Positions 13,246-24,934 of a DNA stretch of 64,000 nt are shown here, in pieces; the stretch's first letter is position 1, and every line of letters starts with the position of its first letter. Location: positions 20,133,545 through 20,197,544 of the forward strand of contig NC_052399.1 of NCBI RefSeq assembly GCF_009389715.1, read 5' to 3'. The DNA comes from Phoenix dactylifera (taxonomy: Eukaryota > Streptophyta > Magnoliopsida > Arecales > Arecaceae). The notes beneath the pieces are model-generated. The model did not search any database. It saw nothing but the letters and a program-made list of their open reading frames with translations, and was not told the origin of the DNA. Position numbers and translations under genes: made by a program.

Positions 13246-13493
13246 GCTCCGCCCTCCAGACCTTGTTTTGTTCGAAACATAGGTCCATCGGGGCTCCTTT
13301 TTTATTTTAAAAATTTGAAGTAAGTCGGCAAAGGGGTTATCGACTTCACTTAAATTTGGGTCTCCTTTTTATTTTAAAAATTTAAGTGAAGTCGGCAAGG
13401 GGGTTGCAGACTTCATTTAAAATTTTCAAAATAAAAAAGGGAGCCTTGATAGACCCTTGTTTCGAAAGAATAGGGGTCCGGAGGGCAGAGCCC
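13246..13493. repeat. Foldback (inverted repeat) in L1 intron 2
   Basis: The left arm 13246-13320 and right arm 13411-13493 are diverged reverse complements sharing CTCCGCCCTCC, TTCGAAACA, GGTC and GGCTCC..TTTTTTATTTT. Between and overlapping them is a direct repeat with period about 67 (TATTTTAAAAATTT followed by GTCGGCAA..GGGGTT near 13302 and 13369). GC-rich, purine-rich and pyrimidine-rich shoulders (13130-13235 and 13495-13570) extend the symmetry. It looks like a decayed foldback transposon; its ends and target duplication were not resolved. Confidence 0.5.
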
Positions 13494-14473
13494 CTCCTCC
13501 GGCCCTCCGTGGCCCTCCCTCCCTCCCTCCCTCTCTTTTCATCTCTTTCTTTCTCCCTCTCTCCCTCCTACCAGTTTCTCGTTTTAAATGCCTGAACCAT
13601 TCCGGTTCACCGCCAGCATGGCTTGGTTCACCCCAAATTGGGTGGTTCAGGACTGTTCCGAATACCTTGATTAGTGGAGATGAAATACCCTAGGGCATGA
13701 GAATATTTTGTGAGTTATATCAAATGGATGTCAAAGAGAAAACGCAAAAAGATACAAATATCAAAAAGCTTGAACCTAAAGAGATGCCTCTTATCTAAAA
13801 TCAGTGAAGTCCATCAAAGAGTGATGGTTATGGGAAACTTTCTTTTAGACAATTTTGAGGAAGACTTAGTTTACATAATGAAATGGGATGTTTTACCACT
13901 TGGATCTTCCTCAAAGATGTCTAATTCTTTAGTGTAATGTTTGGCCTGCTAAGCTTGAAAACTCAGCAACATTGTAATCCGTACAGAACTTATTTACGTA
14001 TATGGATGCAAACTTGTTCTATGTTTGTGTATTTATATCTTTTTGGTGCAAGCACATATTGTACTTAAAATACAATATCAATATGTAACATAATTCAAAA
14101 TAGCCTATTTGGTTAGATCTAATATTTATTAGGTGATCATTATTGGAAACAGTAAGAGCAATCTTTGCTTTGCAAAATACAAGAAGTTTGTGGCTTATTT
14201 TAGCAGAAATGGTCATTTAAAGGAAAAATAATATTATCCTTAGTTGTCAGCAGATTATGTTAAATACTTGACAAGCATTGGATTACTATGACATTTATTA
14301 AGTATGTAGATATGTGGTAGGACTATCTACAATGTGAAAAAAATAAAATGTTCTTTTAGAAGCACAAATGGTGAGATGAAAAGCTTTATTTGGCATTTAT
14401 TTTATGAATACACATGTGTATAAATATTAATACACAATTATTTACAATAGCTTCTATACTTCTATTCAATCAT

Positions 14474-14915
14474 TGTGAGGACTCATGGAGGCATGTGTTT
14501 AATCCTATGTTAGCTATATACTAGGTAGATCCTGGATACATGTATAGAGCTAAGGAATCTAAATCACACATTTTGGCTAACCTTTTTAGGTGAGGTTTTG
14601 GATTGTTTTCAATGATTTTAGAGTGGACCTGGCTGATGACCCATGTGGAATAGGAGAGGTTGCAACATAAGTCCTTTTGGGACTGGTCACGAGTTGATCG
14701 TGGTGTTTGTAATTGGATTTGAATAAATTTGAACCCTTCGACCGATGAGGACGCCATGGTTTAAAAACGGGGGGAGCATGTGAGGACTCATGTGGGCATG
14801 TGTTTAGTTTTACATCGGTTATATACTTGGTATATCTTAAGTACTGATACAAGACTAAAAAATCTAAATAACATCTTTCGGCTATCTTTTTTGAGTGAGG
14901 CCCTGGATTGTTACA
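14474..14915 (+). mobile_element. TRIM (terminal-repeat retrotransposon in miniature), 442 bp, in L1 intron 2
   Basis: Two direct terminal repeats, 14474-14611 and 14779-14915, both start TGTGAGGACTCATG and end in CA (GGATTGTTTTCA and GGATTGTTACA). The interior is only 167 bp and noncoding. A purine-rich tract (ACGGGGGGAGCA) lies immediately before the second repeat, where a polypurine tract belongs. The flanks are a perfect 5-bp duplication: ATCAT at 14469-14473 and 14916-14920. The primer-binding site is too decayed to assign. The orientation is set by the purine tract. Confidence 0.85.
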
Positions 14916-15286
14916 ATCATAAGAGACTGAATAGCTAACAATGTGCACAAAAATGGCCTCAAATTCACATTTCTTTGTGAAATGCATGATTGATGTTATA
15001 GAGATAATTTCTTAACTTTTTATTTTCTTTTGCAAGATGTTTCCTTTCTATGTCGAAGTATTTGATTACCTAAAATGCCAATACTGAAATCATAGTGATA
15101 TTTGATCTGAGCCATGATATATAGCTGTGCAGTAACTAAGTTGGATGGTAGTTGTGGTGCATGTTGATGTGCTATGTTGTGTCATGAATTGCCAATCACT
15201 CAAAGAATTCTAGAGACCATGTAATGTTGCTGTCAAGGCAATAGGTAAAGTTGATTTTCCATGCAGTGAGAACACTGAAGTGAACA

Positions 15287-15335
15287 TCATCTGTTGAATT
15301 ATAATCAAAAAAAAAAAAATCATCTGTTGAATTAT
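15287..15335. mobile_element. A-tail-only retroposon insertion with 16-bp target duplication
   Basis: TCATCTGTTGAATTAT occurs at 15287-15302 and again exactly at 15320-15335. Between the copies lie only 17 bases, AATC plus 13 A. This is the signature of LINE-style target-primed insertion in which almost nothing except the poly(A) tail was copied. Confidence 0.7.
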
Positions 15336-17006
15336 GACATTCATGGCCCAGTGAATCTTATTTTATTTTATTTTTTATGTGTGTGGCATTGATCATCTAA
15401 TAGACAGACATCCAAAAGTGTTGGCCTTTCTGGAAGTTCAGTAACTAGGATATGCAAGTCTGCCAATTGACTTTAAGCAAAGTCTTGAATCATGGAAGCA
15501 ACTTCTCAAGATCACACTGCAATATTTCCATATGCCTTAAACTGTTGTATTTCATCTATGTAGTCAGAAAATTTAGCATTTATATCGGTTACTTTCTCAA
15601 CTAACAGACTGACTGCTTTTAACGCTGTTGAGTTCATAATTTAGGTTGATATATCATATCATTATATAGTTGTTGTAGCTGGTTTGCTTCTTTAACTTAT
15701 TGCTTTTCACAATATTGGTATGATGTCACAGATGGTGCATGGTGCTTTGACACTTCCTCATGGCACTGGAAAGGTACCTTTCAATGGCAAATAACAAGCC
15801 CTTTCAGTTTACATTAATTAAATCTGCTTTATTTCGTACTGATAGTTGATATATATTTTTTTAAAGACCGTTAGAGTAGCTGTATTTGCTGAAAGGCCTG
15901 CAGCAGATGAAGCCAGAGCTTCAGGAGCTGACATAGTTGGTGGCGATGAACTGATAGCGGAAATTAAAAATGGTATTATATTTACATAATTCTTAATGTA
16001 CTCAATTCTTTGAGAGACATAACGGCTTGATCTTTGCCCGAAAGTGAGCCCTTTGGTCGTTGTTCTTACAAGCCAACTATCTGAATGTTGTTGGTTGTTT
16101 CTGTAGTAACCATCACTTCTTTCTGATCATGAATTTTTCAGGATGTCTTTTTGACTATTGAATCAGTTAACTCTCTTTATTTTCTGTTTTATATTCTCTG
16201 TTTGATGTGTAGTAGTGCTTAAACATATTCCCCATTCTGAAGATTGCACATCCTGAGAGTTACGTTTAATATGCTTGCACAATTGAGAATATTTTTTCTT
16301 TTTTTGGTAACCATGCACAATTTTGTGCATGTTTAGTTTGTTCACAACTGCGGTAGCTGGGTCACAGATGACATGCAATAATAGTCTTTGGTTCTATGCA
16401 AAGAATGCTTTGCTGCAGAGTTTATATGTTAATCACCAGATGCAGCGTCACCTCATCAATTTTATATTTGCTGCAGTTCAAATGTATTAATCTGTCTTAT
16501 GCTTCTGAACATAAACCCTGCAGGAGGGGGCAAACTTAACTTTGACAAGTGCATTGCCACTCCTATGTTTATGCCCCATCTTTCCAAGGTTCATAGCATG
16601 AATTTCTGTTCTTGCATATTTTAGTTACTTAGATTTATCTGTAATTCATTTCACTTACAAATCTTCCTTTATCAGATTGCTAGGATCCTCGGTCCACGTG
16701 GGTTGATGCCAAATCCCAAAGTGAGTTTCTTCAGTTATTTCCCTGTATGCTATGGTAGATATGTTGATAGTGCTGCTCTAATTGTTTGCACTTTTATATA
16801 GCTAGGATCTGTGACAATTGATGTTTCTGGTGCGGTAAAAGAGGCAAAGTCATATTGATTTTATAATTGATAGAACTGCTATTGTGTATTCAGGCCTGGG
16901 GAAGGTATGCCACTCGTGCATGTACTTCCTGTGTATGCAAGCAAGATTAAGATAGCAGGCTTACCTTATTGTAGACTGAAAATAGAAAGTTACACGTATA
17001 TATAAA

Positions 17007-18015
17007 GAGAGAAGCTAGGGAGCCATGCTTGGCTTCCCACGCCCCACCTCCATGCTGTAAGCAACCAGTAAATTTAGTTTCTCTTCCAGAAAAGTTTTTA
17101 CTTCCATAAATACCCCTCACTGCCTAAGGTGCCCTGCCAATCCTCCCTGAGCAAATATCCCCCGATAGCCTTCACCTTTGCTTATCACGGCAAAGTTCAA
17201 GACCCCCACAACCTCCCTAGTCCAGATGGGTATAGAAACACCAAATTGATGCTGTTTACACTTAAGTTTTTTTTGTTTTGTTTTGTTTTTTTATTTTTAT
17301 TTTTGAGTCTTGTTTAGAAGTGCTTCCAATGACTCTGTTATCTTGCAGACTTTTTTTTACCTTGGTCCAATCCTAATCTCGATACAGTGCAGGCCCTAAT
17401 TTCTGAGGGAAAAAAAATCAAGGGTTCAAGGAAGGACCTATTCCCATAATGAATCCGGTTTGGAAGGATGGAAATCTTGCAAATCTCCCCGCCAAAACAC
17501 AGAGAGAGAGAGGAGGGGGGGGGGTGCGCTTTTCTAACATTTTTTCTTATCCCTTGCTTTTGATCTGACTGAATTTTCAAAATCTGTATATTCTATTAGT
17601 TTAGGCTTTTTAGGTATTTCTATTTCTGATGAAAATTATGGTATTTTCTTGTTCTGGTGGTTTGAATTTTCATGCTGTCATTTTTTTCAATGGTTGATCA
17701 GGATCGTAGGTCTGAAAAAGAGGGAGAGGAAAAGAGGAGAAGGAGATGAAAGGAAAAAGAGGAAAGGAGGGCGGTGTTGGCGTGGTAGGGATAGGAGGGA
17801 TGGGAGGCAGTAGAGGTGGTAAAAGAGAAAAGGCAGTGTTGGTTGGGGAGGCATGGATATGAGAATATATATTAGGATTAAAATAGGTTTTGCTCTTTAC
17901 TAACTGGAGCATCCTGCTGTCCTCTTATTCACTGATTTCTGTGTGTTCAGCAACCAATCAAAAGGAATGGGAAAACTGCATGGGGAGGTTGAGCGTGGCT
18001 GCCTAGCTTCTCTCG
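17007..18015. mobile_element. Terminal-inverted-repeat element of about 1.0 kb (hAT- or MULE-like) in L1 intron 7
   Basis: The left end reads GAGAGAAGCTAGGGAGCCAT and the right end, reversed, CGAGAGAAGCTAGGCAGCCA. TATATAAA flanks it at 16999-17006 and 18016-18023, an 8-bp (possibly 9-bp) duplication. The interior has a GA-microsatellite and G-run (17501-17524) and a purine-rich stretch (17710-17830), and no transposase. A non-autonomous element. Confidence 0.7.
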
Positions 18016-20765
18016 TATATAAAGTCTGTTAGAATATATTTCATGAAGTAGAAATTTCTGTAGTGCATATGCATACATGCTTATCAGGAATGTCTGCTGC
18101 CAGGCATGTCTTTTTTATGAAACCTGATGCATAACAAATTTATTTGGCTACCGATTATGAATATTTGCTGTTTCAATCAATTTTTCTGCGCATGCAGGAA
18201 ATAGAATTAAATTTGCAATCTTATTCATATTAGAACCATACATTGCTCAAATGCTGGATTTACAAACATCTACGCCCTGAAGACCTAGCCAATAATGTCA
18301 GCTTATAATAACTGATAACACAATATGGTATATGGAGTCTGGGGTGCTATTGTTACAGATGATGAGAAGTAGCAGAAGTTAGAGAAGTTTGTAAGTAGGC
18401 CATTCCAACTTTATTGTCAAAAAGAATTTCTGAAAAAAATGGGCCAAGTGTCTTATTCTTGAAGTGTGATTTCTCAATGTTGTGGTGGCCCTTGATTCGA
18501 GAACACTTGGGGTGGTAAAGCAACGAAGAAGTTCAGACTTGTGCAGATCATTGCATACAACTACTCTCAAATGGGCATCATAAAATTGTCACTCAAGTTT
18601 AGCTTGTTTGTGAAGAGTCAAGTATTTGGGTCATCAAGTTTCTCTGCAGGAGATATAGACATATTCAGGCATGCAGACCATATGATGGTCGATTCTCTAC
18701 AAAATTGTGAAAGCTGGTTGAATAGCAGGGTCATTGTGGTCCCTTGTGATATTGATGAAGTTTAAGACCTGTTGTGTATGTGGGACGCGAGGTTTAGAAT
18801 TTTGGTTCGGAGCATGTTAACCTAATTTGTGGAGAAAGGTTCTGGATAGTTTAGAAATGAAAACAAACCGAGGTATATTTTAAAGTCAAAATTAGAAATA
18901 AAAAAATGCATTAACTTTTTCTTATAGGTATGAAATGCTTAATGAAAAAATAATATAAAATTTAAGGACTAATCGATTATATAATCTAGTAGTTGCACTA
19001 AAATATTATGTTATTTATCTAGTTTGCTGCAAAAACTAATTTTGGTTTTCATATTCTATTATGAAAATATAACTTGGTAGCTGATAGTGTAAACGTATTC
19101 TATATTTCCTTAGGTCCTTAAATCTAACCCTTCCAACCTTATATGATCTCCCTAGCAAATTCCATCAGATTATATCAATCAAGCTTTGTTATTCTAAACT
19201 AATATTTTGATATTCGATATTTATTCTAATCCATGTATGAATATGAAAATAAAGTGTCATGCCATATAAACACCAGAAGGGGAAAAGCTGCTATGATTTT
19301 CTGTTAATGCTGTAATGTGATATATGTTTTATATTGTACAATAAGTGCCTAAAAATAGTCTAGGTGAAGACATTTCTAGTAGAGGTGATTTTGTTCAACT
19401 AGTAAAATGCTTTTGTGGTGTAAGATGTGACCATTGCATGCTTTGATGACCGATAGAAAAACTAATGAACCAACTATAACAGTTGACAGGTCAAACAGTC
19501 TGGAATGTTCAGTAATAAAGAAGGCTGAGATAAATGTGATAAAAGACATTTGCAGAGATGAGGAGTCTGAGATGGAAATGTGGTACAAATCAGCAATGAT
19601 AGAATAAGAAACTAGCACATCAGGTGAGGCACAGGAGTTTTACTAGCTGATTATGATGGGAGCTAATCTAAAACATGGTGGTAGTGGTAGAGTGTATAGA
19701 TTTGCATTGGAAGATCAAAAAAGAGATGGAAAATGTATAGTCACGTGCACTGATGCCGCCAGAATGGATTCGAAAAGTATGCAATAATGTTGGAGGTAGT
19801 GCACAATCGGAATAATTAGGAAAAGAAGGATTCGGGGGAACCCAAATTTTTGGATGTGCAGATTAACATGGCTACAGTTTTTTTTATTGCAATGTTCTCT
19901 TTCTTTTGAAGCATTGAGCCAACTTGTCATCCTTTAGGCTGTACATTTATCCCTTCAAAAGATTTCCTCAGTTCTTGAACTTTAGGTCTGATAAAATTTG
20001 ATCAAAATCAAATCTATTTTGTAGTATATATCTGAGCTGAAATCAGGTCTGCATCACTGTGGTTGTTTAGAAGTAAATAAATAAAGCTTACTTCTCTGTG
20101 TATTTCGGGATTTTGGCTTGCATGTATCATGAATGCTTTCATGCAATCTATAGTAATTATTTGAGCTCAGAATAGAGCTGAAGGCTTTAGCTGGCTCTGT
20201 ATGTATGCATATGAGCAGTTATAGAGCAGAATCATCATATGAAACTCAAATACTGTTCCTTGATGCGGTCATTTACAGCTGAACTTTTCTGAGGAATCTA
20301 CGTGAAAATATTGGAGCTTTTGTACATGCTCTTTTGCTCGCAAAGCCTGTGGGCCTGAAAAGAAGTAAGCAGTTTCTTGGTTTTTTGGTGTTGCAGCTTC
20401 CAAGTATGCTGGATGCTTGAAGAATTTTACATTGAGTAGCACGGTGAGTAAAGCTGTAACCTTTAATATGTGCCAACTTTACATCATGATGTAAATGGTC
20501 ATTAGAAATCAACTATACAATTTAATTGGTATGATTTGAGATCAGTGCAAAACACATCATGGACCATTCCAACTTGGATTTCAAATTGGGAGCTTTCCAT
20601 AACAATACTGATGGTTTGCTTTAATTTATGACCAAATCCACTTAAGTTTGTTAGGTTTGTGATAATGAGACATTCTGGTTATTAGTCAGTTATTTATTTT
20701 CTTGATTTATATTGCTTAGTCGTTTATCTTCATTTATTTCTCTCTCTTCGTATGATTCTGTGGAC

Positions 20766-21156
20766 TGATGGGGACATCAGAGCTGACCACCCCGCCGTTT
20801 AGTCTCCCCAATTTTATTTGCATTTTATTTTCTTTTATTTCTGGGTTTATTTGCAATTTTATTATTGTTGGACTTTATTTGTGTAGTTTGGGGTTTATTG
20901 GAAATTATTTGTGTAAGGGACTTTTATTTTAATTGTTCTTATTCGGCCTTATTTATAGGAAACTTTTATGTTGATTAGGGTTAATGAAAAATTAAGAATT
21001 TCTTTTCCCCACATTTTCCTCTCCTTTCTTCCTCCTCCCTTCTCCTTCTTCTCTTCTTCTTCCTCCTTCTCTTCTCCTTCTTCATTTTCTCTTTCATATC
21101 ACCAAAAGTACATCATCACCACCGCAGTCATCCTTCCCGGATCTGGTTCGGCATCA
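20766..21156 (+). repeat. 5' LTR of outer retrotransposon
   Basis: 391 bp, TGATGGGGACATCAGAGC to GGTTCGGCATCA. The second half is a CT-rich tract (21006-21090). The primer-binding site follows after three bases. It aligns with 33689-34076. Confidence 0.93.
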
Positions 21157-21656
21157 ACTTGGTATCAGAGCCTCGAGTTTTGCCACTGTGCCAAAACCCC
21201 GGTCCCTAAACAGCGTCTTCTCCCTTGCTGCCACTTGAATCCACCGCCACCCCCGCTGTGCAGCCTCACCCCACCGCCTCCGCCTCCCCGACACTGCTTC
21301 TCCATGGGCTTCCCACGGCCCACCACCCCTTTCCTCTCTCTCTCGGTGCTCATAAAAAAAAAGAAGGTCCCTCTCTTTCGGTTTTCACCCTAGTTCCCTT
21401 TCTCCCGGCTCTCACACAAAGAACAGGGAAAACACCTTTGTCGATTTGCCACGCACCCACCCCTTGCTCACAACTCCCGATCCCACCCCCTCTCAGCCAA
21501 CTCACACCACCACCCTTTAGGGACGTAGGCCACACCTTCCTCCCTTTCTCTCGGTTCCTACCAGAACAGAAGGGAAACTCCCCGTCGCCGGATCCTTTCC
21601 ACCCGCCGTTGCACCCACGACCACTGCCACCACCAGGTGCCGCCAACAGCGCCGAA

Positions 21657-21682
21657 CCCCCCCCCCCCCCCCCCCCCCCCCC
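21657..21682. repeat. Poly-C tract of 26
   Basis: Uninterrupted run of C in the leader of the outer retrotransposon, in a GC- and proline-codon-rich segment. Length is likely unreliable in an assembly. Confidence 0.85.
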
Positions 21683-21861
21683 GCGTCGGTCGCCCACGTC
21701 GCCAGTATCAGACCCCACGAGAGCGCCGCCGCCCCGAGTGTCTTGTGTCTGCTCCCAACCGTCAGTGTCGGGCCCACTGAGGGGACCGCCGCCAACCTTC
21801 ACTGCAGCCCACGAAGCCGTGGCCGTGGTCTGGCCGCCGCCGCAGGTCGCGGAGCCGCCGT

Positions 21862-24816
21862 CGTGACGGTCCTAGGGTGCGGGTAGGCATAAGGTCACCA
21901 GCCACCGCGTAGAACCCTACTACCTATCAATCATCAATAAATCTTGAAAAAAATTTGGCATGATGCATGCACAAAATGATCACTTTTCCTATAGTGACCT
22001 GTCAGGATTATCTCATTACATACAACAACGCTACCTGTCAGAGCAGCAATCACATAACCTGTCACATAACGAACCTGGACAATATATATCAATACATCAT
22101 CACAGGCATATAACTCAACTGTATAAAAATCTGGTTTCCATTCCATCCATGGTCAAACCCATATCCACAACAGGATCTATGGCTGTAACTATACACTATA
22201 TACAACAGAAGGTTTATAATACACCAAAAGGGTATAAACCTCTATCTACATTATACTATACTATGGAGCGGCACAGCTAGCAGGCAATCTCTAACCCTGC
22301 TCTTCTCTATACAATACCTGCCCTGCAATCAAAAACACCAAACTGGGGAGTGAGTATATAAATACTCAGTGAGTGGAGTAGAGAGTACTATGCACATGAG
22401 ACAGAATATAATCATGGCTCGAGATGAAATCTCAAGATCAATAACAACATGAACATGAACTCAACATAGAGAATATGGAGTAAAGCATCAATATCACCAC
22501 AATCAATATCAACTCATCTGAAGCATATATGGAATAATCAAGTAAACATATATGCTACTCATGAATATGCTCAACAGATCATAATGGTGGAACATACAAA
22601 TCAGGTGTCAATATGCTGAAATCATCACTAGACAGCTGTCGGGAGGTGGGTTTTACACCCCAGGCGAACCAGCAACAACTCCCTACTGTCACATGCATAT
22701 GCAGGATAAGACACCATATCGATAATGTAAATGCTAGACAGCTGTCGGAAGGTGGGTTTTACGCCCCAGGCGAACCAGCAACAACTCCCTACTGTCACAT
22801 GCATATGCAGGATAAGACACCATACCGATAACATAAATGCTAGACAGCTATCGGGAGGTGGGTTTTACGCCCCAGGCGAACCAGCAACAACTCCCTACTG
22901 TCACATGCATATGCAGGATAAGACACCACACTGATCATATAAATGCTGGCCAGTATCCAGAACAGAAATCCATCTCACATCTACATACTAAACGGCACCT
23001 CGCGGGAATTCTACATCCGCGAAAAGCCATACTGCACCTCGCGGGGTCTTACTATGCCCGGCGGCAAGCAGAATATAAGTCGTAGGACCGGCCGATCCTA
23101 CGCCTAGGGCCGTGTCCCCCCCTAGGAAGGGACTGGGCTCCGCCCACCCAGAAGGCTACTATGTGCACAAAGGCCGATGTTCAACCCCCATCGACTATAG
23201 GTGTCCTGCAGATACTGTCAAGCCATGCATGAATGCCATAATGCACCATCCCAATACTCTACTAAAAAGGAGCATAATCAAGACTACCACTCACTCGACT
23301 CCGACCCAATCATAAACTAACATCAGGGTTGGGAGTGAGGGTCAAGGAAGTGCAATACAACTCAATATACCACTAAAAAGGCTCTACAAATCTTTGAAAT
23401 AAAGGAAATGAAATCAATTTACAAAAGAAATCATTTCACAATTCGGAATCAATTTGATTACTCATCAACCCCTCGTAATTCCTCTCAATGTTCCCTCAAA
23501 TGCATGTACAGAATAATCGAGCATAGAGAATCAAGATTATAGAGGAATCTACTACAACAATCAATATGCTCAAGTGGAATCAATTCACACTTGGCGACAT
23601 TCATGAAAATGAATTAAGGATGCTCATGGTGCAAAGTACATGACTCCCACTCACCTGTCAATCTGGCACAGCCCTGATACGCCTCCAAAAAATCTACAGT
23701 TGGCAGTGGAGAACTTCTTCCTCTTGTTCCCTAGCTTCTTGCCCAACTGATACATGCATTTACAATATATTTAGTTTTGTATCGAGGGCTATAATCTACG
23801 TGCCAATTATAATATAGGGAACTTTAATTGATTCAACTCCCCCGTTCCCTAAATCTTTTCTTTTCTTTCTTCTTTTTCTTTTTAATTAATTAACTTATCA
23901 TTTATGTGTATTAGAGACTCCCTTGCACGAGTACAAGGTCTCCCTTAGCCTAATCTAGGCTTAATACCCTATTATAGCATGAAATCCCCTATTTTCCCAC
24001 TCGGATGAACAGTAACCCGGACCGACAGCCGGTTACTTCATCCTGGGTTTGATCCACTTTCCAAACTCCAAATTTGATGAAATTTTTACCTAACATTCTA
24101 CACTCATAGGGAATTCCAAAGAGATAACATGCATCATCATCGGAGGCCGTTTGACCCCCTAAATAATTCGCCGAAGTTGGGACTTCGGCACAGTTTTTCC
24201 GTAGTGCCGGAAAAATTTGTCAAAATCCGATTCTTCCTCTTTTAACCGCCTCTACAACCCTTATCCGACCCCTCTAGACTATATCCACCCTTTGTATAGC
24301 CTAATGTCATCAAAAGACTAGATAGGGACGGATATTTACCTTTTTCTTTTTGGAAATCGAGGTCCTTGCGTAGAGGAGAAGGAGATCTACATTTTTCCCT
24401 TCAGCTGGAAGTGCACCCGGGATTCCTTTCCCTTTCTTTTTCTTCTTTTTCTTCCTCTTCTTTTCTTCCTTTCCTTTCCTCTTCTTCTTTTTCTTCCTCT
24501 CTGTCGCCTGAGAACCCCCTCCCTCTTTCTCTCGGTTTCATTCCAAAAGCCAGCTCAAACCCTCCAATTAAATCAAATCAAGATACTATTCACCCTTTTT
24601 TTAATATTATTAAATTCCCATTTTGCCCCTAACACTTCAACATATCTACGGTTATGCCATTAACTTTTGATTCCTTTCCAATTTTACCCTTACCACTTCA
24701 ACGCATCTACAACTATGCCATTATCTTTTCATTCCTTCCAATTTTACCCCTCATATCAATTTTAAATGACTATTCTATCCTTTTTTTATATAAAAAAATA
24801 TTTTGGGGTTATTACA
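21862..24816 (-). repeat. 3' LTR of inner element, terminus missing
   Basis: Matches 26481-29439 almost throughout. The last 33 or so bases of the LTR (equivalent to 26448-26480) are absent, and the sequence passes into outer-element leader at a GCCGCCG microhomology (about 21855-21861). Confidence 0.9.
22628..22945. repeat. 106-bp tandem repeat, three copies, in the 3' LTR
   Basis: Units start CTAGACAGCTGTCGG or CTAGACAGCTATCGG at 22628, 22734 and 22840, giving an exact 106-bp period. Each carries CAGGCGAACCAGCAACAACT and ACTGTCACATGCATATGCAG. Confidence 0.92.
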
Positions 24817-24830
24817 TCCTCCCCCCTTAT
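24817..24830 (-). other. Polypurine tract of inner element
   Basis: On the minus strand ATAAGGGGGGAGGA directly precedes the LTR start TGTAATAACC. This is the expected plus-strand primer site of an LTR-retrotransposon. Confidence 0.8.
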
Positions 24831-24934
24831 ATAAAATTCGTCCTCGAATTTAAAAGAGTAAATTACCTGTCATAGTTGCATTCGATGCCTATGCCTCCTA
24901 TGGATTTACCGTGAACACCCTCCTTGCCCTCTGC

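Larger units (their letters stand above)
9698..20443 (+). pseudogene. Mitochondrial ribosomal protein L1 (uL1m-like) gene, nine exons, frame-disrupted
   Basis: L1 binds 23S-type rRNA at the L1 stalk. Exons seen: 9698-10319, 12183-12260, 15732-15773, 15867-15972, 16524-16588, 16676-16720, 16802-16904, 20279-20364 and 20397-20443, with GT donors and AG acceptors. The first exon starts MARLETLLSHARRHCVR, an Arg-rich, acid-poor leader typical of mitochondrial import. Diagnostic L1 text follows: VNLGVDPQRGDQ (exon 2), TLPHGTGK (3), [10 protein letters not shown] (4), CIATPMFMPHLSK (5), RILGPRGLMPNPK (6), GSVTIDVSGAVKEAK (7), KYAGCLKNFTLSST (9). The frame breaks four times: near 9805 and between 10110 and 10137 in exon 1, by an apparent 5-bp loss at about 16849 in exon 7, and by an apparent 2-bp loss at about 20299 in exon 8. 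The last short C-terminal segment was not found; a retrotransposon sits 322 bp downstream. Introns are retained, so this is not a processed copy. Sequence errors could explain some breaks, but the 5-bp loss argues for a real pseudogene. Confidence 0.82.

Noticed and set aside
21225..21866. Proline-rich open frame of 213 codons
   Set aside because: It lies in the GC-rich leader of the outer retrotransposon across a poly-C run and into the inner LTR; overlapping frames are open on the other strand.
22628..22945. CRISPR-like direct repeats (also 34669-34956)
   Set aside because: Plant DNA; the repeats are contiguous with no unique spacers, so they are minisatellites.
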